The translations under genes and the position numbers were made by a program. Below the pieces are notes generated by a model. The model saw nothing but the letters and a program-made list of their open reading frames with translations, searched no databases and was not told where the DNA came from. Below are positions 1-8,802 of a stretch of DNA of 64,000 bases, piece after piece. This DNA comes from Lacihabitans sp. CS3-21 (lineage in GTDB: Bacteria > Bacteroidota > Bacteroidia > Cytophagales > Spirosomataceae): the NCBI RefSeq assembly GCF_024343675.1, contig NZ_RJUD01000113.1, positions 1-64,000 of the forward strand. The letters run 5' to 3'. How positions within the stretch are numbered: position 1 is the stretch's first letter; each line of letters begins with the position of its first letter.

Positions 1-560
1 ATCCAACTGAAGTTGAGGCTCTGCGGCTGGGTAGGCCCCAGCTGGGCATTGTTTGTGGGTTGGTTGAGCAAGGGTGGGTAATTGAGTGCCAGGTTCATTC
101 TGAAACTGGCCGTGTTGGATACCTGCCTGTCGCGGTACAGCTCAAAGGCTCGTACTTCCCACTCGTAAGGTCCTGGCGGCAAGCCTACTCCAGTAAACAA
201 GTCGGCCAGCTCTATGCCTTGTGTTTCGAGGTTGGCAGGGCTAAAATTGTCGCTCAGCTCGAGGCCAGAAAGCGTCTGGGGCCGTCCCGGGCTAAGCGTA
301 ATGGGTTGGGCCGTAAAAAAATCTCCAGGATTTTCAATGACAAGGCCCGGCCCTTTGAGGCGTATCTGTAGCACCACATCGAGGGTGGGTTTGGTGTTGT
401 CTCTCAACAACAACGTCACCTTAAAACGCTGTGGACTATTCTGGTAGTCGTAGAAACGGTTGGCATAAGGTGGAATAATGCTTATGCGGCAGTCTACAGG
501 GTATTGTTGTGCGGTAGCGGTAAGGCTGGTGAAGAAAAGGGAAAAGCATAGCCGAATCAT
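1..560 (-). CDS. TANFOR-type secreted protein, 5' part only
   Basis: An uninterrupted minus-strand frame runs from an ATG at 560 to the left window edge (186 codons, no stop), so only the N-terminal part is present. It opens with a signal peptide (MIRLCFSLFFTSLTATA, then QQ). The next residues, YPVDCRISIIPPYANRFYDY, match the start of the TANFOR domain as I know it from large secreted Bacteroidota proteins, which typically read 'PV.V...I.PPY...L.DY' followed by a fibronectin-like strand pattern. An in-frame ATG at 578 is the alternative start; I chose 560 because a GGAG lies 7 bases upstream and the signal peptide begins there. Base composition is unlike the neighbours: 36 of 60 bases are G or C in 241-300. 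Family call is from memory of the motif; function is unknown beyond probable surface or secreted location. Confidence 0.62.
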   Translation of the reverse strand, partial: MIRLCFSLFFTSLTATAQQYPVDCRISIIPPYANRFYDYQNSPQRFKVTLLLRDNTKPTLDVVLQIRLKGPGLVIENPGDFFTAQPITLSPGRPQTLSGLELSDNFSPANLETQGIELADLFTGVGLPPGPYEWEVRAFELYRDRQVSNTASFRMNLALNYPPLLNQPTNNAQLGPTQPQSLNFSW

Positions 561-812
561 CGAACTGCTCCAGACCATTCTCCTTTGAAAGGACGGAATT
601 TTTAGAATTTCTTTTTTAAGAAAATCAAAAAGTGGTTTTAGCATTTTCATTTTTTAGTGGGTAAAGTGGTGGTGAAAACTGCTGAAATCTGCGAACGGCT
701 GTAGATCAGGCCATTTCAAGTGTGTTCCAATTGTGTTACTCATATGCTTTATATAGTTGGTGTTCGAATTCTAAATTGTGTATTTCTTTATCTGTAAGGT
801 ATTTTCCGTGAT

Positions 813-1367
813 TTAGCCTGTCAGTAAAAATAGTTTTGGGGAGTGAAATCGTGAAGTATCCAATAACTTTTCACAGAGTTTTGTTGGTTCAACTATCACC
901 CAAATTAAAACTGCTAATTTTTCTAATTTTCTTTTCAAAGGATGCTTAATCCAAATCAACCTATACAGTGAACTTTTCGAATTGTTAATTTTGTCTCCAA
1001 TGAAAATGCTCCCTACTTCAATTTCGCAGGTATTGTTGGTAGAAAAGACAGACTGATTGAATTTGATGATAATTTCACTTATTCTTTTGGTTAGCGTTGC
1101 GGGTGAAATATATGGCAATCTAGAAGCACCCATTAGGTATGCCCCTTTCCCGATAGTTTTCGGGATTAATGGAACTAAATTTAGGTTATTCTCTTGCTTA
1201 TAAGCTTTATATGAATAGAATTCTACTTTTATGGAGTTCCATTTCTTGAAAAAATAGGATTGCTTAAGCCTAAAAAATTTACCATATTTCATCATGTAGA
1301 TTTCCCATTTATGGTAAATTCTGTCTTCACCAATAGAATTGGAACTTAACCATGCTAATGTTGTCAT
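813..1367 (-). CDS. Doubtful hypothetical ORF
   Basis: A 184-codon open frame that I do not recognise. The translation is basic, has no signal peptide or membrane segment, and shows no domain motif. An in-frame inner Met pair (MMKYGKFFRL, around residue 25) is an alternative start. The frame runs through a small hairpin at about 1150-1167 (TCCCGA, six-base loop, TCGGGA) of a kind often seen as dispersed repeats in Bacteroidota intergenic DNA, which argues that some of this stretch is non-coding or decayed. It is separated from lpdA by about 195 bases and shares no operon with it. Treat as a possible orphan or a remnant. Confidence 0.28.
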   Translation of the reverse strand: MTTLAWLSSNSIGEDRIYHKWEIYMMKYGKFFRLKQSYFFKKWNSIKVEFYSYKAYKQENNLNLVPLIPKTIGKGAYLMGASRLPYISPATLTKRISEIIIKFNQSVFSTNNTCEIEVGSIFIGDKINNSKSSLYRLIWIKHPLKRKLEKLAVLIWVIVEPTKLCEKLLDTSRFHSPKLFLLTG

Positions 1368-1512
1368 GGTGATTCATTTAAGGATTTTGATTGAATCTCA
1401 TTAAGACGCAACACCTTTCAAAAAATCACATTTTTTTACAAAAAAATAGGTATTTGTTGTAGGATTGGGGTTAGCAACTCTTTTGATATACTATCTAAAA
1501 ACCTCCAAAACC

Positions 1513-1538
1513 AAAAAATCCAGCCAAAGCTGGATTTT
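1513..1538 (-). terminator. Rho-independent terminator of lpdA
   Basis: Inverted repeat AAAATCCAGC / GCTGGATTTT with a four-base loop; on the minus strand the stem runs directly into a T-run. It lies 24 bases beyond the lpdA stop codon. Confidence 0.8.
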
Positions 1539-1562
1539 CCGAATATAAAAAATTAAATAAGT

Positions 1563-2963
1563 TTACGAATGAATCGCCCTATTCTCGGTAGCTGCCAAAC
1601 ATGCTTCTTTCATGGCTTCTAGGTAGGTCGGGTGAGCGTGAGAAATTCTGGAGATATCTTCTGCTGAGGCTCTGAACTCCATGGCCGTAACGGCTTCGCC
1701 AATCATGTCGGCCGCTCTTGCTCCTATCATGTGAACACCCAAGATTTCGTCTGTATTTTTATCGGCCAAAACTTTTACTAAACCGTCCACATCTCCGCTG
1801 GCAGTGGCTCTGCCCAAGGCTTTGAAGGGGAACGAACCTGCTTTATATGCAACGCCAGCTTGTTTCAATTCTTCCTCAGTTTTACCCACCGCCGCTACTT
1901 CTGGCCAAGTGTACACCACGCCAGGAATAAGATTATAGTTTACATGAGGCTTTTGTCCAGCAATGGTTTCGGCTACAAATACACCTTCTTCCTCCGCTTT
2001 ATGGGCCAACATGGCCCCTCTAATGACATCTCCAATTGCGTAAATGTTTGGAACATTCGTTTGTAAGGTATGATCGTCCACCAATACCTTGCCCCTGTCT
2101 GTTGCCACACCTACGGCTTCTAAGTTTAGGTTATCGATGTAAGGTCTTCTGCCAATACTTACCAAACAATAATCTCCTAAAATCTCAACTTTTTTGCCGT
2201 CTTTGTCTTCAGCCGTAATTTTAACCTCTTTGCCCAGATTTTCAATCAAACTCACTTTGGTATTGAAATAAAAATCTGCTCCAAGTTTCTTGATAGATTT
2301 CTGCAATTCCTTGCCCATGGTTTTGTCCATAGTAGGTATCATGCCATCTGCAAACTCCACAAAAGTTACTTTTGAACCCAATCTAGCATAAACCGAACCC
2401 AACTCAGCACCAATTACACCTGCACCAATTACCACCAAATGCTTAGGCAGTTCATGTAGTTTCAAGGCTTCGGTAGAAGTGATGATTCTGGTTTTGTCAT
2501 AATTCATGAAAGGCAAAATGGTAGGCTTAGAACCTGTAGCAATGATGATGTTTTTGCCAGTAATTTGTTCTTCAGAACCATCTTCTTTGGCAATTTTTAT
2601 GGTGTTTTTGTCCACAAAAGAACCAAAACCATTTTTTACATCAATCTTATTTTTTTTCATCAAATAAGTGATACCATCGTTCATTTTCTTCACCACGCCG
2701 CCTTTTCTTTCAATCATTTTCGAAAGATCGGCCTTAACTTTGCCTGTAGTGATACCGTGTTCTTCAAAGTGATTTACAGCATTGTAATAATGCTCCGAAG
2801 AGTCAAGCAGGGCTTTGGAAGGAATACAGCCTACGTTGAGACAGGTTCCGCCCATGGCGTTATATTTTTCAATAATGGCAGTTTTGAATCCCAACTGCGA
2901 GCATCTAATGGCAGCCACATATCCTCCTGGGCCTGATCCGATTACTACTACGTCGTATTGCAT
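1563..2963 (-). CDS. lpdA: Dihydrolipoyl dehydrogenase (E3)
   Basis: Flavoprotein that reoxidises the dihydrolipoyl arm of 2-oxo-acid dehydrogenase complexes using NAD+; cytoplasmic. From the start used here (MQYDVVVIG) the protein has 466 residues, normal for the family. Visible are the FAD-binding GSGPGG at 9-14, the redox-active disulfide C41/C46 in GGTCLNVGCIPSK, a second dinucleotide motif VVIGAGVIGAELG in the middle, and the C-terminal catalytic HPTYLE with H444 and E449. The frame stays open 24 codons upstream to an ATG at 3035, but those residues precede the conserved N-terminus and fall in a structured GC-rich leader, so I place the start at 2963. It follows sucA-sucB on the same strand but is separated from sucB by about 300 bases and sucB's own terminator, so it is probably transcribed separately and may also serve pyruvate dehydrogenase. 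Confidence 0.95.
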   Translation of the reverse strand: MQYDVVVIGSGPGGYVAAIRCSQLGFKTAIIEKYNAMGGTCLNVGCIPSKALLDSSEHYYNAVNHFEEHGITTGKVKADLSKMIERKGGVVKKMNDGITYLMKKNKIDVKNGFGSFVDKNTIKIAKEDGSEEQITGKNIIIATGSKPTILPFMNYDKTRIITSTEALKLHELPKHLVVIGAGVIGAELGSVYARLGSKVTFVEFADGMIPTMDKTMGKELQKSIKKLGADFYFNTKVSLIENLGKEVKITAEDKDGKKVEILGDYCLVSIGRRPYIDNLNLEAVGVATDRGKVLVDDHTLQTNVPNIYAIGDVIRGAMLAHKAEEEGVFVAETIAGQKPHVNYNLIPGVVYTWPEVAAVGKTEEELKQAGVAYKAGSFPFKALGRATASGDVDGLVKVLADKNTDEILGVHMIGARAADMIGEAVTAMEFRASAEDISRISHAHPTYLEAMKEACLAATENRAIHS

Positions 2964-3271
2964 ATTATAATATTTTTTTAGTCCTTGTTGAATACAATTT
3001 ATATTCTTTGTGTCGGCTGCCGCCTGGGCCTTCATTTTTTTTCAAAAAAAAACGAAGCAAAAAAAACTGCACCGCGGCGGCGGACCGTCCAGCAAACTCA
3101 CACACTCAAAATTCTGTAATCATTTAAGTTAAATTTAAAAATTCTCCTAAGTAGAATTTTGATTGTGTTCAAACAATGCTGGCTGTTATAAGGAACAATT
3201 TGAATAAATTTAAACTATTATAACTTAATATATTCACGAAAAAGGCATCACGAAGATGCCTATTCATTATT
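2964..3271. other. Intergenic region with structured lpdA leader
   Basis: No gene seen. Besides the sucB terminator near 3250 it holds a GC-rich, strongly self-complementary patch (about 3019-3081) in otherwise AT-rich DNA. On the minus strand a GCCGCC/GGCGGC outer stem encloses a CTTC/GAAG plus T8/A8 inner hairpin. This lies 55-120 bases upstream of the lpdA start and could be its 5' leader. I found no clear TAnnTTTG promoter box here. Confidence 0.4.
3243..3261 (-). terminator. Terminator of the sucAB unit
   Basis: AGGCATC / GATGCCT stem with a five-base loop, followed on the minus strand by TTTTTC. It begins about 10 bases after the sucB stop. Confidence 0.75.
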
Positions 3272-4807
3272 TTACACCTGAAGAAGCATTCTCATTGGAT
3301 CTTCTAGCAATTGTTTTACTCTTACCAAAAATCCTACAGAATCTTTGCCGTCAATCGTACGGTGGTCATAAGATAGAGCCACATACATGATTGGTCTGAT
3401 TTCAACCGAACCATTGATTGCTACTGGACGCTCAACGATGTTGTGCATACCCAATATTGCCGATTGCGGAGCATTGATAATGGGCGTAGAAAGCATAGAA
3501 CCAAATATTCCACCATTGGTAATGGTAAAAGTTCCTCCAGTCATTTCGTCTACTGTCAACTTATTGTCTCTGGCTTTCAAGGCCAATCTCATAACATCAC
3601 TCTCTATTTGAGCAAAAGACATTTTTTCAGCATTTCGTATAACAGGCACTACCAAACCTCTTGGGGCAGAAACCGCTATAGAAATATCTGTAAATTCATT
3701 GAAAACTATTTCTTCACCATCTATGAAGGCATTTACAGCAGGAAATTCTAACAAGGCGATTGAACAAGCCTTTGTAAAGAATGACATAAAGCCAAGTCCC
3801 ACCCCGTGCGTATCTTTGAATTTATCTTTGTATTGTTTTCTGAGATCCATGATTGGCTTCATATCCACTTCGTTGAAAGTAGTCAGCATAGCCGTTTCGT
3901 TTTTCACCGCTACCAATCTTCTGGCGATGGTTTTGCGAAGCGAACTCATTTTCTCTCTTCTGGTGCCTCTTTCCGCTTTCGGAGCACTCTCCGCCACTTC
4001 TGCTTTTGCTACTGGAGCTAGTGCAGCTGCCACTGGAGCTGGTGTTGCTTTTAAGGCATCGTCTTTGGTAATTCTACCTCCAACTCCCGAACCTTGTACT
4101 TGCTCAGCTGATAGTCCTTTTTCAGACATTACTTTGGCGGCCGCTGGTGACGGATGCCCTTCTGCATAAGTTCCTCCAACTGGGGCCACTGCCGCAGGAG
4201 TATTACTTGCATTGGCCGCTGGTGCAGGAGCAGGCGTCGACACGGATCCTCCAAGGCTAACAGCTGCCAAAACACCTCCAATCGGAACTACGCTTCCTTC
4301 CTCTGCTTTTATCGTTAGCACCCCTGCAAAAGGTGATGGTAGTTCGAAAGTAGCTTTGTCTGATTCTAACTCACATATAATCTCATCCAAACCTACGGTG
4401 TCACCTGTCTTTTTCAACCAACTTGCAATAGTCACCTCTGTGATAGACTCGCCAACCGTTGGTACTTTTATATCCAAGGTTTCGGTTTTTTGTTCAAACA
4501 CAGGCAAAACAGTTTCTGCAACCACCGGAGCTGCCTCTAAGGGAGTTGGCTCTGGCGTTGTAACACCTGCACTTTGTGGCTCAATGGAGCAAATTGCCGC
4601 ACCTATTTGGAGAGTTTCTCCTTCTTTACCTATAATTCTGAGGATTCCGTCTGCTTCGGCTGGGAGTTCGAAAGTCGCCTTGTCTGACTCTAACTCGCAA
4701 ATCACCTCATCCATTTTCACAAAATCACCATCTTTTTTTACCCAAGCAGCGATTGTAACTTCTGTTACGGATTCGCCCACTGAAGGCACTTTCATGTCAA
4801 TAGCCAT
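3272..4807 (-). CDS. sucB: 2-oxoglutarate dehydrogenase E2, succinyltransferase
   Basis: Dihydrolipoyllysine-residue succinyltransferase, the core of the 2-oxoglutarate dehydrogenase complex of the TCA cycle. Layout of the 511 residues: lipoyl domain 1 at about 3-78 ([12 protein letters not shown], lipoyl Lys43), lipoyl domain 2 at about 112-185 (Lys151), an Ala/Pro-rich linker, a peripheral-subunit-binding domain at about 218-253 ([11 protein letters not shown]...GGRITKDD), another Ala/Pro linker, and a catalytic domain from about 285 ending in SYDHRTIDG with H482 and D486. Two lipoyl domains instead of the single one in E. coli SucB are seen in several Bacteroidota as far as I recall. The adjacent sucA gene ends two bases upstream of this start, so the two are cotranscribed, and the pairing separates this protein from pyruvate dehydrogenase E2. 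Confidence 0.94.
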   Translation of the reverse strand: MAIDMKVPSVGESVTEVTIAAWVKKDGDFVKMDEVICELESDKATFELPAEADGILRIIGKEGETLQIGAAICSIEPQSAGVTTPEPTPLEAAPVVAETVLPVFEQKTETLDIKVPTVGESITEVTIASWLKKTGDTVGLDEIICELESDKATFELPSPFAGVLTIKAEEGSVVPIGGVLAAVSLGGSVSTPAPAPAANASNTPAAVAPVGGTYAEGHPSPAAAKVMSEKGLSAEQVQGSGVGGRITKDDALKATPAPVAAALAPVAKAEVAESAPKAERGTRREKMSSLRKTIARRLVAVKNETAMLTTFNEVDMKPIMDLRKQYKDKFKDTHGVGLGFMSFFTKACSIALLEFPAVNAFIDGEEIVFNEFTDISIAVSAPRGLVVPVIRNAEKMSFAQIESDVMRLALKARDNKLTVDEMTGGTFTITNGGIFGSMLSTPIINAPQSAILGMHNIVERPVAINGSVEIRPIMYVALSYDHRTIDGKDSVGFLVRVKQLLEDPMRMLLQV

Positions 4808-4809
4808 AA

Positions 4810-7584
4810 TTAATTCAATTGGAATGCTTTTTCTAAAATTTTACTTTGAATATCATTGTGATTTTTAGTGTATCCAGTAGCTGGAGAAGCACTTAGTTTT
4901 CTAGAAATCACGTCGTCTATACCACCAGGGAATTCTCTGATAATAAATGACCAATATCCCATATTTAATGGTTCTTCTTGAACCCACACTTTTTCTGCGT
5001 TTGGATATTTGGCAAGCTCATTCTCGATTTGTGTTTTCGGGAATGGATACAGCTGCTCTACTCTCACTATCGCAATATCTTCTCTGTTTTCGTCAAGTTT
5101 TCTTTTTTGTAAATCATAGAAAACCTTTCCACTACACAGCAACACTCTTCTTACTTTATTAGGTTCCTTGGTATCGTCAGGAATAACTTCTTTGAAACTT
5201 GTGTTTTCAAGAAACTCACTCATTTCAGATATGGCCATTGGGTGTCTCAACATTGACTTAGGAGACATGTGAACACATGGCTTACGGAAAGGAAGCGAAA
5301 CTTGCCTCCTCAACATGTGGAAAAAGTTGGCTGGAGAAGTACAATTACAAACATAAATATTGTATTCGGCAGCTAACTGAAGGAATCTTTCAGGACGGGC
5401 ATTTGAGTGTTCTGGACCTTGACCTTCATAGCCATGAGGCAGAAGCAAAACCAGACCGTTCATCGAATTCCATTTAGATTCGGCAGCAACCAAAAATTGA
5501 TCTATCATGATTTGAGCTCCATTGGCAAAGTCACCAAACTGGGCTTCCCAGATAACCAAGGCACTCGGATTTGCTAGAGCATAGCCATACTCAAAACCCA
5601 TAACAGCATATTCAGACAAGAACGAATTGTAAATTTCGAATTTACCTTGATCAGGACTGATGTTGGCTAGGTTGTTATACTTTCTATAGGTTTTTATATC
5701 ATGTAGAATCGCATGTCTGTGCGAAAAAGTACCTCTTTGCACATCCTGACCGGTCATACGCACCCAGTTGCCTTGCTGTAACAAGGACCCAAAAGCCATT
5801 AATTCTGCGGCTGCCCAGTTGAATGGCTTTTTACCTGCAAAAATATCCTTACGCTCTTCTAATACTTTCTCAATTTGTTTGATTGGTGTAAAGCCCTCAG
5901 GTACTGTGGAAAGGACATTACCAACTTGTTCCAATAATTCTTTGGAGATACCAGTTTTTGGCGAAGCTTCAAAGTCCTCAACTGTTGACCTTCTCAATTT
6001 CGCCCAATCTCTCTCAAGCTTGGGTAGCTGATAAGGCAATTGGTTTTGTTTTACTTTAGATAGGATATCTTGAAGATTATCGTCGAATTGAGCTTTTATC
6101 TTCTTAGCATCCTCTTCGTTTATGGTTCCGTCGGCTTTTAGCTTGTCAATGTATATCTCTCTTGGCGTTTGATGCTTGCTGATAAGTTCATACATTCCTG
6201 GCTGCGTAAAACGGGGTTCGTCAGCTTCGTTGTGGCCATGCTTACGATAACAAATCATGTCCACAAAAACATCCTTGTTGAACTCTTTTCTGAACTCCAA
6301 AGCCAATTCCATGGCATAAACAACCGCTTCTGGGTCATCCCCATTTACGTGGAAAATAGGTGTGTCCAACATTTTAGCTACATCTGAACAATATAGCGTG
6401 GAACGAGCATCTGCATTATCAGTTGTGAAACCAATTTGGTTATTGATAATGAAATGTATGGCTCCACCTACATAATAACCCGGCAAATTAGACATTTGAG
6501 CTATTTCATACACAATGCCTTGACCTGCCAGGGATGCATCTCCGTGAATAATAATAGGGAGGATTTTGTCATAAATATCTGCAAACTCATTTGGCTTAAG
6601 GCCCTGACTTTCAAAGTGAGCATCTGCTCTTGCTCTCGCATATCCTAGAACAACAGGGTCAACGGTTTCTAAATGTGATGGATTGGCCATGAGCTTCATA
6701 GAAACTCTTTTTCCACCAGGCGTTTCAATTTGGCTTGAATAACCCATGTGGTATTTAACATCACCGTCACTGAACTCTAAAGTCGGGACATTTTCTTCAA
6801 ACTCATTAAAAACCTGATCATAAGGCTTCTGCATGATGTTTGTTAATACGTTCAAACGTCCACGGTGAGCCATTCCAATGACCACTTCCTCTACGCCGAG
6901 TTCGGCTCCTTTTAGGATGGCGGCATCCAAACCAGCAATAGCAGACTCACCACCTTCTAAAGAAAATCTCTTTTTTCCTAAAAACTTGGTATGAAGAAAG
7001 TTTTCGAAGGCAACGGCTTGATTTATTTTTTTTAGAATTCTCTTTTTCTGATCAAAAGATGGGTTGTATGTCAAATACTCCTTTTCTATTTTTGTTCTGA
7101 ACCAATTCTTTATTTTACTGTCTCTAATAAATAGATATTCAAAACCTATTTTACCACCATAAATGGTTCTTAGCGAAGTTTCAATTTCTCTTAATGTAGC
7201 TGGTCTTCCAAAAACCTCCACGCCTGCTTCAAAAACAGTATCTAAATCTTTTTCAGACAAATGGAAAAATGACAAATCTAGATTAGCATTGTATTTTCTG
7301 ACAGAATAGAGTGGGTCAATTTTGGACATCATGTGACCGCGAGATCTGTATCCACGAATCAAGTGAACGACTTCACGTTCCTTAAAAATCCTTTCTTTCT
7401 CTGAGTCAGTAGATCCAACACTTGCTGATGGTTGTCCATTTGTTCCCCATGCCTTTGAAAACTCAAATCCTTTAAAGAAATTCTGCCAGCTTACGTCAAC
7501 AGATTCGGGATTTTGAAGATATTGTTGGTAAAGCGATTCTATTGCAGCCACATCGCCATTAGCTATATATGAAAACTGATCCAT
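4810..7584 (-). CDS. sucA: 2-oxoglutarate dehydrogenase E1
   Basis: Thiamine-diphosphate-dependent decarboxylase subunit, converting 2-oxoglutarate to a succinyl group on the E2 lipoyl arm. At 924 residues the length matches the family. The N-terminus shows the E2-binding-type segment ([20 protein letters not shown], then DVSWQNFF); the middle shows [20 protein letters not shown] and the HGHNEADEP motif; the C-terminus has [20 protein letters not shown], all hallmarks of SucA/OdhA. It is the first gene of the sucA-sucB unit, starting after about 250 AT-rich bases without a gene. Confidence 0.95.
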   Translation of the reverse strand: MDQFSYIANGDVAAIESLYQQYLQNPESVDVSWQNFFKGFEFSKAWGTNGQPSASVGSTDSEKERIFKEREVVHLIRGYRSRGHMMSKIDPLYSVRKYNANLDLSFFHLSEKDLDTVFEAGVEVFGRPATLREIETSLRTIYGGKIGFEYLFIRDSKIKNWFRTKIEKEYLTYNPSFDQKKRILKKINQAVAFENFLHTKFLGKKRFSLEGGESAIAGLDAAILKGAELGVEEVVIGMAHRGRLNVLTNIMQKPYDQVFNEFEENVPTLEFSDGDVKYHMGYSSQIETPGGKRVSMKLMANPSHLETVDPVVLGYARARADAHFESQGLKPNEFADIYDKILPIIIHGDASLAGQGIVYEIAQMSNLPGYYVGGAIHFIINNQIGFTTDNADARSTLYCSDVAKMLDTPIFHVNGDDPEAVVYAMELALEFRKEFNKDVFVDMICYRKHGHNEADEPRFTQPGMYELISKHQTPREIYIDKLKADGTINEEDAKKIKAQFDDNLQDILSKVKQNQLPYQLPKLERDWAKLRRSTVEDFEASPKTGISKELLEQVGNVLSTVPEGFTPIKQIEKVLEERKDIFAGKKPFNWAAAELMAFGSLLQQGNWVRMTGQDVQRGTFSHRHAILHDIKTYRKYNNLANISPDQGKFEIYNSFLSEYAVMGFEYGYALANPSALVIWEAQFGDFANGAQIMIDQFLVAAESKWNSMNGLVLLLPHGYEGQGPEHSNARPERFLQLAAEYNIYVCNCTSPANFFHMLRRQVSLPFRKPCVHMSPKSMLRHPMAISEMSEFLENTSFKEVIPDDTKEPNKVRRVLLCSGKVFYDLQKRKLDENREDIAIVRVEQLYPFPKTQIENELAKYPNAEKVWVQEEPLNMGYWSFIIREFPGGIDDVISRKLSASPATGYTKNHNDIQSKILEKAFQLN

Positions 7585-7764
7585 TATTATTTAGTGTACT
7601 CTTAAAGCGTTGTTTAATTAGAAAAAAACCTGTGATTTCGTAATAGTTAAACGATAATAAAAATATTTTTATGCGAACTAAATATTTTTATTTTTAATAA
7701 GCAAAAATTTGTGTTTTTTTTATAAAAAATGTCTTAATTATTTCAATTTATTGAACTTTTTAAA

Positions 7765-7794
7765 GAAAAAACCCAAAAATCAGGGCTTTTTTTT
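7765..7794 (-). terminator. Terminator downstream of the PorP-type gene
   Basis: On the minus strand AAAGCCC pairs with GGGTTTT (one G-T pair) around an eight-base loop and is followed by further T residues. It sits about 45 bases past the stop at 7837 and isolates the T9SS locus from sucA. Confidence 0.6.
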
Positions 7795-7836
7795 GAATTT
7801 TTATTTAGATATGTAGCTAAATGTAAAATTAATCAT

Positions 7837-8730
7837 TTAAAACTTACCAAAAAACCAGCTATCTCCCCCTGTATCATCATTATTATATTTGAGCATAAAC
7901 TGAAAAACACCGCCTAGAGCCAAATTTGGAGCATTGGGAGAATCCATCCTAGTTGGATTGGAATCATACGAAAGAGCGAATGACATAGTTCTTGTGACTT
8001 TATACTCTACGAAAGGAATTAGTGTTGGCTTCGATGAGCCATTTACATAAAGCCTATTGGCTCTGTATGATAATCCCAAACCTAATCGACTATTAAAAGT
8101 ACCTTTGAGGTTCAAATCATAACTCTCTCGTTTGGTTTGAAAATCGTGGTAATACAAAACATTGGCATTCAAACCTATGATGGATTCTGTATCATAAATG
8201 TATCCTATGTTTACAAAAAGCGGCTTCTGTTCGCCTATTTTTCTAGAAGAAATAAGCATAGGGTTTGATACGCCTAAAAAAGCACCTTTATAACTCCCCA
8301 ATACCCCTAGTCCACTGTGGGGCAAAACTCTTTGTGACAAATTAGCAGCTAACAAATTGGGCTGAATAAATATACCTCCGTTGGCTCCAAATTTGAGTTT
8401 AAGTTCGCCTAATTCGATGCCTTTGGCATAACTAAAGCCTAAACCTGTACTGATAATGTTGCCTGAATTGTTTCTATATCCTTGAAAAGCCAAACCACTT
8501 TTATTGTATAACTGACCGTCTAAAACGAGAATTTGGTTCACCTCATTTAGTCGTATGGATCCATTAAATTGATTACCCAATATACCTTTAAGTGTAAAAG
8601 GACTATTTTCGCCTGCCAAAGCTGGGTTGATAGCTAGGTAGTTTAGGTGGTATTGATTTACAATTCCTATTTGAGGAAATGCAAGTTTCGCAAAAAAGAA
8701 AAAGAAAAATAGTAAATGAGATCTTTTCAT
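7837..8730 (-). CDS. PorP/SprF family outer-membrane protein
   Basis: PorP/SprF proteins are outer-membrane barrels of the type IX secretion system; SprF-type members are needed for export of partner proteins bearing a type B C-terminal domain. The 297-residue product has a signal peptide with a run of Phe (LLFFFFFFAKLAFP) and the family opening QYHLNYLAINPALAGEN, closely resembling QYMFNTLAINPAYAGSR of the homologue at 11352. The rest alternates amphipathic strands rich in Gly and aromatic residues (for example FALSYDSNP), as expected of a barrel. It is the last gene of the locus, separated from the OmpA-type gene by a strong terminator, so it may have its own promoter or depend on read-through. 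Which protein it serves cannot be told from sequence. Confidence 0.85.
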   Translation of the reverse strand: MKRSHLLFFFFFFAKLAFPQIGIVNQYHLNYLAINPALAGENSPFTLKGILGNQFNGSIRLNEVNQILVLDGQLYNKSGLAFQGYRNNSGNIISTGLGFSYAKGIELGELKLKFGANGGIFIQPNLLAANLSQRVLPHSGLGVLGSYKGAFLGVSNPMLISSRKIGEQKPLFVNIGYIYDTESIIGLNANVLYYHDFQTKRESYDLNLKGTFNSRLGLGLSYRANRLYVNGSSKPTLIPFVEYKVTRTMSFALSYDSNPTRMDSPNAPNLALGGVFQFMLKYNNDDTGGDSWFFGKF

Positions 8731-8755
8731 TGTGTTGTTTATTTTTCAAAAAAAA

Positions 8756-8779
8756 TGACCGTTTATTGCTAAACGGTCA
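8756..8779 (-). terminator. Terminator after the OmpA/PorE-like gene
   Basis: Perfect 10-bp stem TGACCGTTTA / TAAACGGTCA with a four-base loop, followed on the minus strand by eight T. It lies about 25 bases beyond the stop at 8803. Confidence 0.85.
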
Positions 8780-8802
8780 ATTTATTAAATCTCGTATTTA
8801 TA

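Noticed and set aside
60-447. Plus-strand frames of 103 and 77 codons at the left end
   Set aside because: They lie opposite the TANFOR-like minus-strand frame, which has a signal peptide and a family motif.
2964-3035. 24 extra N-terminal codons of lpdA
   Set aside because: The extension (MKAQAAADTKNIN...) is not seen in the family and lies in a structured leader; the conserved start MQYDVVVIG follows at 2963.
3699-4868. Two long plus-strand frames (about 156 and 218 codons) opposite sucB
   Set aside because: They are antisense to a certain gene and consist of Ser/Ala/Thr-rich shadows of its Ala/Pro linkers and lipoyl repeats; no domain or start signal.
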